Positions 28,304-36,643 of a DNA stretch of 64,000 nt are shown here, one piece after another. Source of the DNA: Mesorhizobium sp. M7A.T.Ca.US.000.02.2.1 (GTDB lineage Bacteria; Pseudomonadota; Alphaproteobacteria; Rhizobiales; Rhizobiaceae); NCBI RefSeq assembly GCF_003996995.1, contig NZ_RZTT01000001.1, positions 1-64,000 of the forward strand. Direction: 5' to 3'. Position 1 is the first letter of the stretch, and each line of letters begins with the position of its first letter. The notes beneath the pieces were generated by a model. The model made no database searches. It was given only the letters and a program-made list of their open reading frames with translations, and was not told where the DNA came from. The position numbers and the translations under genes are program-made.

Positions 28304-29653
28304 TCAGACCGCCACCGAGTGCCTCGCCGTTCCCCCTTTGAAATATGTATCGAACTTGGCCGCGATGGTTCGAATGAAGGGGCGACTTTCAGTCCGTACG
28401 AGGAAACTGTCACCATCGAATTCAAGCGCTCGGGCAGGATCGTGGAGTGCGATGGACCTCGAGCGATGAAGGAGCTGCTCGCCGGCTTTGCCGAACCGCT
28501 CCACCAGATCGACTGCCGAGAAGGCAAAATCACACATCAGCCGCTCGATGATCCAGCCACGGACGCGATCGTCGTCGGAAAGGGCAACGCCGCGGACGGC
28601 AGCCAACCCGCCATCCGCAACCATGCGCCCGTACCCGGCAGTCGAAGCCATGTTTTGCACGTAGCCTTGGCGAAAACGACCGATGGACGAAGGGCCAAGT
28701 CCGATCAGTGTCGGGCAGCGATCCTCAGTGTAGCCCTGAAAATTGCGATGCAAAACTCCTGCGCGGGCCGCTATGGCCAGCGCATCGTCGGGCTTCGCGA
28801 AATGATCGAGTCCTATTGCCTCATATCCCTTGGCGACAATTGCCCGCGCCGCGAGTTGAGATTGGGCGAAACGCTCAGTGGGACTCGGCAGCCATGCCTC
28901 GTCGATCATCGTCTGATGCTTCTTGAACCAGGGCACATGTGCGTAGCCGAACAGGGCCATCCGGTCTGGCTCCAAGGTCAGTGCCTGCGCCACCGTGGAA
29001 CAGATCGTCTCGCGTGTCTGATTCGGGAGCCCGTAGAGCAGGTCCAGATTGACCGATTCGACGCCCCGCGAACGAACCCCGTCGACGACTGCCTTGGTCT
29101 GCAAAAAACTCTGCTCACGATTAATTGCTTTTTGCACTTGCGGATCGAAATCCTGCACGCCGAGGCTCGCCCGGGTTACGCCGATTTGAGCAAGTGCATC
29201 AAGGCGCGCCTTGTCCATGTCGTTGGTTTCGATTTCGATGCTGACCGTAGCATCCGGGAGAAAGTCGAAGCTGTCCCGCAAGGCCGCTCCAAGAGCAACC
29301 ATATCATCGGGCCTCAGAATAGTTGGCGAACCGCCACCGAAGTGGATTGCACGGACATGTGCCTTGCCGCTCAGCAGACCGGCAATCGTGACGATTTCGG
29401 CATTCAGCGAGCGCAGATAAGCGGCCACCGGCTCATATTGGTGCGTCTGCTTGGTGTGGCAGGCGCAGAACCAGCAGAGCTTGTCGCAGTAAGGAATGTG
29501 CAGGTACAGCGAGATTTCGTCGCCGCTTTCCAGCGTCTCCAACCAGCCACGGTAAATGGCAGCATCGATCCCCGAATGGAAATGCGGCGCCGTCGGATAG
29601 CTGGTGTAGCGTGGGACGTTCTCGCTGAGTTTGACAGCTATTTCCGATTGCAT
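28304..29653 (-). CDS. hemN: HemN, oxygen-independent coproporphyrinogen III oxidase
   Basis: 449 residues from the ATG at 29653 (M-Q-S-E-I-A-V-K-L-S-E-N-V-P-R-Y-T-S-Y-P-T, the standard HemN opening). A frame reaching 29737 would run through the FNR box and is less likely. The radical-SAM cluster motif is Cys56-x3-Cys60-x2-Cys63 (C-D-K-L-C-W-F-C-A-C-H), followed by G-G-G-S-P-T. It makes protoporphyrinogen precursor without oxygen, supplying haem for the cbb3 oxidase and leghaemoglobin-rich nodules. It is divergent from fnrN with an FNR box 55 bp upstream of its start. Confidence 0.93.
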   Translation of the reverse strand: MQSEIAVKLSENVPRYTSYPTAPHFHSGIDAAIYRGWLETLESGDEISLYLHIPYCDKLCWFCACHTKQTHQYEPVAAYLRSLNAEIVTIAGLLSGKAHVRAIHFGGGSPTILRPDDMVALGAALRDSFDFLPDATVSIEIETNDMDKARLDALAQIGVTRASLGVQDFDPQVQKAINREQSFLQTKAVVDGVRSRGVESVNLDLLYGLPNQTRETICSTVAQALTLEPDRMALFGYAHVPWFKKHQTMIDEAWLPSPTERFAQSQLAARAIVAKGYEAIGLDHFAKPDDALAIAARAGVLHRNFQGYTEDRCPTLIGLGPSSIGRFRQGYVQNMASTAGYGRMVADGGLAAVRGVALSDDDRVRGWIIERLMCDFAFSAVDLVERFGKAGEQLLHRSRSIALHDPARALEFDGDSFLVRTESRPFIRTIAAKFDTYFKGGTARHSVAV

Positions 29654-29707
29654 CTCGCGTTCACCGTGTTGCCCGCCGGAACACTGCACGCATCGCTGAA
29701 GCAGACC

Positions 29708-29721
29708 CTGATCTCGATCAG
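29708..29721. promoter_or_regulatory. FNR/FixK box (anaerobox) between hemN and fnrN
   Basis: CTGATCTCGATCAG is a perfect palindrome, one base per side from TTGAT-N4-ATCAA. It is 55 bp upstream of hemN and ~85 bp upstream of fnrN, so it may activate hemN and autoregulate fnrN. Confidence 0.75.
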
Positions 29722-29805
29722 CCGCGCTCATGGACAAACCGCCGCAGGATTTCTCTACCCTGGATGGGTATCCTGCCGGCAGTTAGGATCGGGTAAGGCG
29801 AACGC

Positions 29806-30549
29806 ATGACCTTTCGGCAAGACATTCATAGTTCCGGCATTCCTGTTCTTTGCTTCCCTTGCGAGGCACGGCGTCGCGGTGTCTGCGGTGCGCTCGATCC
29901 AGACAATTTGGTTGGGCTCGCCAAGACTTGCTCGCGTCGCCGGATCGAGTCAGGAATGGAGTTGACCGGCGAGGCACAGAACGTCGACAGCTACTCCAAC
30001 GTGCTTTCAGGCGTTGTAAAGCTATCAAAGAGCCTGTCGGATGGGCGCCAGCAGATCGTCGGTCTCCAGTTTGCACCGGATTTTCTGGGACGTCCTTTCA
30101 AGGTGGAAAGCTCGATCAATGCGGAAGCGGCAACAGCAGTCACGCTGTGTTCGTTTCCGCGAGCGGCCGTCGAACGGATGATGAAGGCGTCACGGGAATT
30201 CGAGCATCGCCTGCTCAAACAGACGCTGAATGAACTCGATGAGGCGCGCGAGTGGATGGTGACGCTGGGGCGCAAGACAGCTCCGGAAAAGGTGGCGACT
30301 TTTCTCCTCATGATGGCCCGGAATATCGATTCCAGTCTCGATGCGGCTTCCGGGTCGGCGTCCTTCGATCTGCCGCTGACGCGTGTCGAAATGTCTGATT
30401 TCCTTGGAATCACCAACGAGACCGTGAGCCGCCAACTGACGCGATTGCGGGCTGACGGGGTGATTCGGATTGAGAACGCACGCCATGTGACGGTGGACAG
30501 CATAAGCCGTCTGGAGAAGCGCTGTGGCGGCGGACGCGAGCGGCCCTAA
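29806..30549 (+). CDS. fnrN: FnrN-type oxygen-sensing transcription regulator
   Basis: 247 residues, Crp/Fnr family. Cysteines C16, C19 and C27 (C-F-P-C-E-A-R-R-R-G-V-C) plus central C115 are placed to bind a [4Fe-4S] cluster as in FnrN/FNR, so it should sense oxygen directly, unlike rhizobial FixK. The C-terminal HTH contains E-T-V-S-R-Q-L-T-R-L. It very probably activates hemN, fixNOQP and fixGHIS through the palindromic boxes found nearby. Confidence 0.9.
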   Translation: MTFRQDIHSSGIPVLCFPCEARRRGVCGALDPDNLVGLAKTCSRRRIESGMELTGEAQNVDSYSNVLSGVVKLSKSLSDGRQQIVGLQFAPDFLGRPFKVESSINAEAATAVTLCSFPRAAVERMMKASREFEHRLLKQTLNELDEAREWMVTLGRKTAPEKVATFLLMMARNIDSSLDAASGSASFDLPLTRVEMSDFLGITNETVSRQLTRLRADGVIRIENARHVTVDSISRLEKRCGGGRERP

Positions 30550-30957
30550 GCGGCGAGGCCATGTCGCATGACTCCGGGGCGGGCCGTGTTTGCCTTTTAA
30601 TGCGATGTTGCCGCGCCTTCGACGAAGCGGCGTCACGGTCGAGACAAACAGCTTTCGGGCTTTGATAGGAACGTGACCAATCGCCAGGTGTGTTTCGGCA
30701 CATACCGGCGAAGCATGGTCCTTAATCTGCCACGGCTCGGCGGAACGATCGCGTTCGTTTCCAATGGGATCCGAACAACGTTTGGCAGGGCATCGGCAAT
30801 AGCATCCAACGCGCGCAGGGCCTCAGCTTTCGCCTCAGCGATCGCGTCTGCGCCCGCCCAACCCAGGGAACGCCTTCCATGAGGGGGGTGAGCCCGCGCT
30901 GCGTTCCTCGTTCATTCGCCACCTGCTGATTGCGCCGCCGACACAAAATCTTGCGGC
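30550..30957. other. gene-free region between fnrN and the fixN promoter
   Basis: About 400 bp with no convincing gene on either strand. Minus-strand frames here are arginine-rich and run into fixN antisense sequence. Confidence 0.4.
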
Positions 30958-30971
30958 CTGACATAGATCAG
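30958..30971 (+). promoter_or_regulatory. FNR/FixK box upstream of fixN
   Basis: CTGACATAGATCAG fits the TTGA-N6-TCAA anaerobox pattern and lies 75 bp before the fixN ATG, the usual place for FixK/FnrN activation of fixNOQP. Confidence 0.75.
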
Positions 30972-31045
30972 GGCGAGGGGGCGGCGGCTGCGCGATTAGT
31001 GCGCTGCGGATTTGGCATCCACCAGATTCGAGATCGGGATCTGCA

Positions 31046-32665
31046 ATGAAATTCGGCACAGAGATCGTCCTTCTAAGCGTGTTCGCTTTTGCGGCCCTGG
31101 TGGCCGCCGGCTTCGGCGTGGATGAACCTTTCCGCCGACACATGTGGGTGTTGTTCTTCGCAGTGGCTGGTTTCACTGCGATCCTGTTGCGCAACACGGA
31201 GTTCAAGCCAGCAGCTCCGATTGACCCATCCGCTTACATGGATGGTCCGATCCGCTACGGCGCGATCGCCACCGTGTTCTGGGGTGTCGTCGGCATGCTG
31301 GTCGGCGTGGTGATCGCGCTGCAGCTCGCCTACCCCGATCTCAACATCCAGCCCTGGTTCAATTTCGGTCGTTTGCGGCCGTTGCACACATCCGGTGTCG
31401 TCTTCGCCTTCGGCGGCAACGCGCTGCTTTGCACGTCTCTGTATGTCGTGCAGCGCACCTGCCGCGCCCGCCTCTTCGGCCGTGATCTGGCCTGGTTCGT
31501 CTTCTGGGGCTACCAGCTGTTCATCGTCATGGCCGCGACCGGCTACCTGCTCGGCATCACCGAGGGCCGCGAGTACGCCGAACCCGAATGGTATGTGGAT
31601 GTCTGGCTGACCATCGTCTGGGTCGCCTACCTCATTCTGTTCCTTGGCACGATCCTGAAGCGCAAGGAACCGCATATCTACGTGGCCAACTGGTTCTACC
31701 TGTCGTTCATCGTCACCATCGCGATGCTGCATGTGGTCAACAACCTGTCCATACCAGTCTCGTTCCTGGGCTCCAAGAGCTACTCCGCCTTTTCAGGGGT
31801 CCAGGACGCCTTGACGCAATGGTGGTACGGCCACAACGCGGTCGGCTTCTTTCTCACCGCCGGCTTCCTCGGCATGATGTATTATTTCGTGCCCAAGCAG
31901 GCGAACCGGCCAGTCTATTCGTACCGGCTGTCGATCGTCCATTTCTGGGCGATCATCTTTCTCTACATCTGGGCCGGGCCGCATCACCTGCACTACACCG
32001 CCTTGCCCGATTGGGCGCAGACGCTCGGCATGGTGTTCTCGATCATGCTGTGGATGCCGTCCTGGGGCGGCATGATCAACGGCCTGATGACGCTCTCCGG
32101 CGCCTGGGACAAGCTGCGCACCGATCCGATCATACGCATGATGGTGATGGCCGTCGCCTTCTATGGCATGTCGACCTTCGAAGGCCCCATCATGGCGATC
32201 CGGGCGGTCAATTCGCTGTCGCATTATACCGACTGGACCATCGGCCACGTCCATTCGGGCGCGCTCGGCTGGGTTGGCATGATCTCGTTCGGCGCAATCT
32301 ACTACATGGTGCCGAAGCTCTGGAACCGGCAACGGCTCTACTCGTTGCGGCTGGTCACCTGGCATTTCTGGCTGGCGACACTTGGTATCGTTGTCTACGC
32401 CGCGGTGATGTGGGTATCCGGCGTCATGCAGGGCCTGATGTGGCGCGAATACGACGAGCAGGGCTTCCTGGTCTACTCCTTCGCCGAGACCGTCGCCGCC
32501 ATGCACCCCTACTATGTCATGCGCGCCATCGGTGGGGCCATGTACCTCTCCGGCGCGCTGATCATGGCCTGGAACATCACCAGGACCATCCTCGGCCACC
32601 AGCGCGAGGAGGAGCCGATGCCGAGCCCCGTCGCCATCCGACCTGCGCGATCAGGAGCCAGGTAA
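31046..32665 (+). CDS. fixN: FixN/CcoN, cbb3-type cytochrome oxidase subunit I
   Basis: 539 residues, 12 or more membrane helices. The haem-copper oxidase core is intact, with the histidine-bearing segments [31 protein letters not shown] and T-I-G-H-V-H-S-G-A. It reduces oxygen with high affinity in microaerobic bacteroids. It is the first gene of fixNOQP and its stop overlaps the fixO start by one base. Confidence 0.97.
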   Translation: MKFGTEIVLLSVFAFAALVAAGFGVDEPFRRHMWVLFFAVAGFTAILLRNTEFKPAAPIDPSAYMDGPIRYGAIATVFWGVVGMLVGVVIALQLAYPDLNIQPWFNFGRLRPLHTSGVVFAFGGNALLCTSLYVVQRTCRARLFGRDLAWFVFWGYQLFIVMAATGYLLGITEGREYAEPEWYVDVWLTIVWVAYLILFLGTILKRKEPHIYVANWFYLSFIVTIAMLHVVNNLSIPVSFLGSKSYSAFSGVQDALTQWWYGHNAVGFFLTAGFLGMMYYFVPKQANRPVYSYRLSIVHFWAIIFLYIWAGPHHLHYTALPDWAQTLGMVFSIMLWMPSWGGMINGLMTLSGAWDKLRTDPIIRMMVMAVAFYGMSTFEGPIMAIRAVNSLSHYTDWTIGHVHSGALGWVGMISFGAIYYMVPKLWNRQRLYSLRLVTWHFWLATLGIVVYAAVMWVSGVMQGLMWREYDEQGFLVYSFAETVAAMHPYYVMRAIGGAMYLSGALIMAWNITRTILGHQREEEPMPSPVAIRPARSGAR

Positions 32666-33396
32666 TGGGCTTGATGGACAAACACGCAATCATCGAGAAG
32701 AACGCCACGCTTCTTCTCGTTGGCTCGCTGCTCGTGGTGACGGTCGGCGGCATCGTCGAGATCGCGCCTCTCTTCTATCTCGACAATACGATCGAGAAGG
32801 TGGAAGGCATGCGCCCCTATTCGCCGCTCGAACTTGTCGGGCGCAACATCTATATGCGCGAGGGCTGCTACCTCTGTCATAGCCAGATGATCAGGCCGTT
32901 CCGCGACGAAGTTGAGCGCTATGGCCACTACAGCCTAGCTGCCGAGTCCATGTACGATCACCCCTTCCAGTGGGGATCGAAGCGCACCGGGCCGGATCTC
33001 GCCAGAGTTGGCGACCGCTACTCGAATGCATGGCATGTCGCGCATCTTACCGACCCGCGCTCGGTGGTGCCGGAATCGATCATGCCGAGCTATGGGTTCC
33101 TGAAAGACACGCCGATCGACGTGAAGGATTTCTCAACGCATCTGGTCGCCAACAGGCTTGTAGCCGTCCCTTACACCGATGACATGATCGTCCACGCCAA
33201 TGCGGATCTGGCGGCGCAGGCCGATCCCAATGCCGACACATCAGGCCTTGAGGCGCGTTACCCAAAAGCCAAGATCGGCGACTTCGACGGCAACCCGCAA
33301 CAGGTCACCGAAATGGATGCCCTGCTCGCCTACCTGCAGATGCTTGGCACACTGGTCGACTTCAAAAATTACGACGAAGCCGCCGGCTACCGCTGA
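32665..33396 (+). CDS. fixO: FixO/CcoO, mono-haem cytochrome c subunit of cbb3 oxidase
   Basis: 243 residues. An N-terminal membrane anchor ([15 protein letters not shown]) is followed by one haem site C-Y-L-C-H in the family motif [15 protein letters not shown]. The ATG at 32665 follows AGGAG and matches the family start M-x-L-x-D-K-H. A much longer open frame upstream is a shadow of fixN. Confidence 0.96.
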   Translation: MGLMDKHAIIEKNATLLLVGSLLVVTVGGIVEIAPLFYLDNTIEKVEGMRPYSPLELVGRNIYMREGCYLCHSQMIRPFRDEVERYGHYSLAAESMYDHPFQWGSKRTGPDLARVGDRYSNAWHVAHLTDPRSVVPESIMPSYGFLKDTPIDVKDFSTHLVANRLVAVPYTDDMIVHANADLAAQADPNADTSGLEARYPKAKIGDFDGNPQQVTEMDALLAYLQMLGTLVDFKNYDEAAGYR

Positions 33397-33407
33397 GGAG
33401 AACGCTG

Positions 33408-33557
33408 ATGACCTACAATTTGATGCGGGCGTTTGCCGACAGCTGGGGCCTGGTTGCGATGGCGCTGTTCTTCGTGGGGTGCATCGCCTTTGCCCTACGC
33501 CCCGGCAGCCGAAGGCTGGCCGACGAAGCGGCCCGCATTCCGCTCGAGGACGAGTGA
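33408..33557 (+). CDS. fixQ: FixQ/CcoQ, small cbb3 oxidase subunit
   Basis: 49 residues, too short for ordinary ORF cut-offs: M-T-Y-N-L-M-R-A-F-A-D-S-W-G-L, one membrane helix (V-A-M-A-L-F-F-V-G-C-I-A-F-A-L) and R-P-G-S near the end. It sits between fixO and fixP as expected. AGGAG precedes the ATG. It helps keep the cbb3 complex stable. Confidence 0.93.
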   Translation: MTYNLMRAFADSWGLVAMALFFVGCIAFALRPGSRRLADEAARIPLEDE

Positions 33558-33559
33558 TC

Positions 33560-34423
33560 ATGAGCGACGAGCATATCGATGAAATCTCTGGCGTCTCGAC
33601 CACCGGCCACGAATGGGATGGCATCCGGGAGCTGAACAACCCGCTTCCCAGATGGTGGGTTATCACCTTTTACGTCACCATTGTCTGGGCGATAGGCTAC
33701 ACCATCGCCTATCCAGCATGGCCTCTGTTGCACTCGGCGACGAAGGGTGTGCTCGGCTATTCCAGCCGCAACGAGGTCAGGAACGAGCTGACTGCGGCTG
33801 AGGCCGCCAAGGGCAAATATATCTCGGCGGTGGAGTCCAAGAGCGTCTCGGAGATCTCCGCGGACGACGGCCTGCGCGAATTCGCAATCGCCGCCGGTGG
33901 CGCCGCTTTCAAGGTCAATTGCGTACAATGTCACGGCTCCGGCGCCCAAGGTTCCAAGGGCTTTCCCAATCTCAACGACGACGACTGGCTATGGGGCGGC
34001 AAGGCCGAGCAGATCCAGCAGACGATTACGCACGGCATCCGCTTCGCATCCGATCCGGACACGCGCCTGTCGGAAATGCCGGCCTTCGGCGACATCATTA
34101 CCGCCGACCAGATCGCACAAGTCAGCGCCTACGTGGCCAGCCTTTCCGGCAAGGTCCGCGATGCAAGTCTGATCCAACCCGGCGCCAAGGTCTTTGCCGA
34201 GAACTGCGTCGCCTGTCACGGCGACAATGCAAAAGGCAACAGGGAATTCGGCGCCCCCGACCTGACCGATGCGATCTGGCTCTATGGATCCGGTGAGACA
34301 GCCATCGCCGCACAGGTCCGTGCGCCAAAACAGGGCGTCATGCCGGCCTGGGTTGGCCGTCTCGGCGAGATCAAGGTCAAGGAACTTGCAGTTTATGTCC
34401 ATTCGCTTGGCGGCGGAGAATAG
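33560..34423 (+). CDS. fixP: FixP/CcoP, di-haem cytochrome c subunit of cbb3 oxidase
   Basis: 287 residues beginning M-S-D-E-H-I-D-E-I-S-G-V-S-T-T-G-H-E-W-D-G-I, a typical CcoP opening. One membrane helix (V-I-T-F-Y-V-T-I-V-W-A-I-G) is followed by two haem c sites, C-V-Q-C-H-G and C-V-A-C-H-G. It delivers electrons to FixO and FixN. It starts 2 bp after the fixQ stop. Confidence 0.96.
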   Translation: MSDEHIDEISGVSTTGHEWDGIRELNNPLPRWWVITFYVTIVWAIGYTIAYPAWPLLHSATKGVLGYSSRNEVRNELTAAEAAKGKYISAVESKSVSEISADDGLREFAIAAGGAAFKVNCVQCHGSGAQGSKGFPNLNDDDWLWGGKAEQIQQTITHGIRFASDPDTRLSEMPAFGDIITADQIAQVSAYVASLSGKVRDASLIQPGAKVFAENCVACHGDNAKGNREFGAPDLTDAIWLYGSGETAIAAQVRAPKQGVMPAWVGRLGEIKVKELAVYVHSLGGGE

Positions 34424-34464
34424 GAATGGAAGTCCTATTCTTCGGTCCCCCCTGCCAAGCGGAC

Positions 34465-34488
34465 GAGGCCCGGCGTGAGCCGGGCCTC
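34465..34488 (+). terminator. GC-rich hairpin after fixNOQP
   Basis: GAGGCCCGGC, a GTGA loop and GCCGGGCCTC form a perfect 10-bp stem 42 bp after fixP. There is no T run, so it may be a weak terminator or an RNA-stabilising 3' structure. Confidence 0.5.
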
Positions 34489-34589
34489 GACACCATCCCT
34501 AATGCGATCTGCACAACCCGGCAAGGCTATCCTACCGCGAGGCTTTACGACAGGTGCCCCTGACATTGGCTGGGAAAGTGGAGTTGCAC

Positions 34590-36149
34590 ATGCGTGATAA
34601 GACGCAGTTGACACGGCTCGAAACAGAAACTGTCAATTCCGCCAAAACCCGCAAGCCGCTTTATGCCGCGCGTCAAAAGATCTTTCCGAAGCGCGCCTCG
34701 GGCAACTTTCGTCGCTTCAAATGGCTGGTGATGACGATCACACTTGGCATCTACTACCTGGCTGCGTGGCTGCCTTGGGCTCGCGGTCCATTTGCCCCGG
34801 ACCAGGCAGTCCTGCTCGATCTCGCGAACCGGCGCTTCTACTTCTTCTTCATCGAGATATGGCCCCAGGAATTCTTCTATGTGGCCGGCCTCCTGGTCAT
34901 GGCGGGCGTCGGTCTTTTCCTGATCACCTCGACTGTCGGCCGTGCCTGGTGCGGCTATGCATGCCCTCAGACGGTGTGGGTCGATCTGTTCCTCGTCGTC
35001 GAACGTGCGATCGAGGGGGACCGCAACGCCCGCATGAAACTTGACGCAGGTCCCTGGACCGCGCGCAAGCTCATGCTGCGTGTGTCCAAGCACACCATCT
35101 GGCTGGTCATAGGGGCGGCGACTGGCGGCGCCTGGATCTTCTACTTTGCCGATGCACCGACGCTGCTCGGCGAGCTCTTCATCGGCACTGCGGCGCCCGT
35201 CGCCTACATCACTGTCGCCGTCCTGACGGCTACCACCTACACGTTCGGCGGTCTGATGCGCGAACAGGTCTGCACCTATATGTGCCCGTGGCCCCGCATC
35301 CAGGCGGCCATGCTCGATGAAAATTCCCTCACTGTCACCTACAATGACTGGCGCGGCGAACCGCGTTCGCGCCACGCCAAGAAGGTGCTGGCCGCAGGCC
35401 AGCCCGTGGGCGACTGCGTCGACTGCAATGCCTGTGTCGCGGTCTGCCCGATGGGGATAGACATTCGCGACGGCCAGCAGCTCGAATGCATCACTTGCGC
35501 GCTCTGCATCGACGCCTGTGACGGCGTCATGGACAAGCTCGGCAAGGAGCGTGGGCTGATCGCCTATGCGACGCTCTCCGACTACAACGCCAACATGATG
35601 CTGGCGACTGCAGGCGGGTCCAGCTCAGTCAATCCATCGCTGATCAGGACCGCTGATGGCCTGTTCTCCGACAAGGTGGCGCATTTTCACATCCGCAAGA
35701 TCTTTCGGCCGCGCACCTACGTCTACATGGGCTTGTGGTCGCTGATCGGCCTCGGCCTGCTCTATTCGCTGCTGACGCGCGATCGGCTCGAACTGAACGT
35801 ATTGCATGATCGCAATCCCCAGTTCGTCACGCTGACCGACGGATCCATCCGCAATGGCTATACCGTCAAGCTGCTCAACATGATCCCCGAGCCGAGGACG
35901 ATCGTCGTAACCATGCAGGGCCTTGAAGGCGCTGACATGGTCGTCGTCGGCGACGACATCCCCGCAGGCCGTTCCTTCGCCATTCCGGTCGAACCCGACC
36001 GCCTGAAAATGCTGAGGGTCTTCGTTCGCCAGCCGGCGGACCAGATCCGCGCTCCGGCACAGACCTTCAAGTTCCGCGTCGAGGACAGAGCCAGCTTTGA
36101 GTCGAACGAGTACACCGCCACCTTCAACGCGCCGGAGCCCCTCAGATGA
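34590..36149 (+). CDS. fixG: FixG/CcoG, 2[4Fe-4S] protein for cbb3 assembly
   Basis: 519 residues from ATG 34590, which has GGAG at good spacing; a GTG at 34554 would add 12 residues. Several membrane helices and ferredoxin-type clusters C-V-D-C-N-A-C-V-A-V-C-P and C-I-T-C-A-L-C-I-D-A-C are seen, plus C-G-Y-A-C-P-Q-T-V-W and C-T-Y-M-C-P-W-P-R. It is a cupric reductase-type helper for inserting copper into FixN. It overlaps fixH by 4 bp. No FNR box was found in the 166 bp upstream. Confidence 0.95.
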   Translation: MRDKTQLTRLETETVNSAKTRKPLYAARQKIFPKRASGNFRRFKWLVMTITLGIYYLAAWLPWARGPFAPDQAVLLDLANRRFYFFFIEIWPQEFFYVAGLLVMAGVGLFLITSTVGRAWCGYACPQTVWVDLFLVVERAIEGDRNARMKLDAGPWTARKLMLRVSKHTIWLVIGAATGGAWIFYFADAPTLLGELFIGTAAPVAYITVAVLTATTYTFGGLMREQVCTYMCPWPRIQAAMLDENSLTVTYNDWRGEPRSRHAKKVLAAGQPVGDCVDCNACVAVCPMGIDIRDGQQLECITCALCIDACDGVMDKLGKERGLIAYATLSDYNANMMLATAGGSSSVNPSLIRTADGLFSDKVAHFHIRKIFRPRTYVYMGLWSLIGLGLLYSLLTRDRLELNVLHDRNPQFVTLTDGSIRNGYTVKLLNMIPEPRTIVVTMQGLEGADMVVVGDDIPAGRSFAIPVEPDRLKMLRVFVRQPADQIRAPAQTFKFRVEDRASFESNEYTATFNAPEPLR

Positions 36150-36643
36150 CTGCCAATGTACAAAAGCCTCGTGAATTCACCGGCAGGCACATGCTGGTCA
36201 TCATCCTGGCCTTTTTCGGCGTGGTCATCGCAGTCAATCTGACCATGGCAACGCTCGCCAGCACAAGCTGGACTGGCCTCGTCGTCGAAAACACCTATGT
36301 GGCGAGCCAGCAATTCAACAAGAAGGCCGAGGAAGGACGGGCGCAGGCAGCACTTGGCTGGACCGGCAAGCTGACCATCGCATGGGGCGAAGTTCGCTAT
36401 GGCCTCGCCGACGTCGCCGGCAAGCCGGTTCCCTTGCACGGCGTCAAGGTGCTGTTTCGCCATCCCGCGTACGAGAAGGAGGACAAGTCGGTCACCCTCG
36501 CACCCGCCTCGGGCCAGGAATTCGCAGCCCAGCACATGCCGAAGGACGGCGTCTGGATTGTCGAAGTCGACGCCGACGCCGGTCTGGACAAACCGTATCG
36601 CGACGTCCGCCGGATCATGATTTCCAATGGAGCGCTGCAATGA
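36146..36643 (+). CDS. fixH: FixH/CcoH, cbb3 oxidase assembly protein
   Basis: 165 residues: F-T-G-R-H-M-L-V-I-I-L-A-F-F-G-V-V-I-A-V-N membrane anchor, then W-T-G-L-V-V-E-N-T-Y-V-A-S-Q-Q-F-N, the conserved FixH motif. It is required for cbb3 maturation. It overlaps fixG and fixI by 4 bp each. Confidence 0.93.
   Translation: MTANVQKPREFTGRHMLVIILAFFGVVIAVNLTMATLASTSWTGLVVENTYVASQQFNKKAEEGRAQAALGWTGKLTIAWGEVRYGLADVAGKPVPLHGVKVLFRHPAYEKEDKSVTLAPASGQEFAAQHMPKDGVWIVEVDADAGLDKPYRDVRRIMISNGALQ

Noticed and set aside
28238-29809. 523-codon plus-strand frame antisense to hemN
   Set aside because: hemN on the minus strand has a complete radical-SAM motif and family start; the antisense frame has no recognisable protein and arises from GC-rich codon use.
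31588-32664. Long N-terminal extension of the fixO frame
   Set aside because: It is an out-of-frame copy of fixN; fixO has its own start with AGGAG at 32665.
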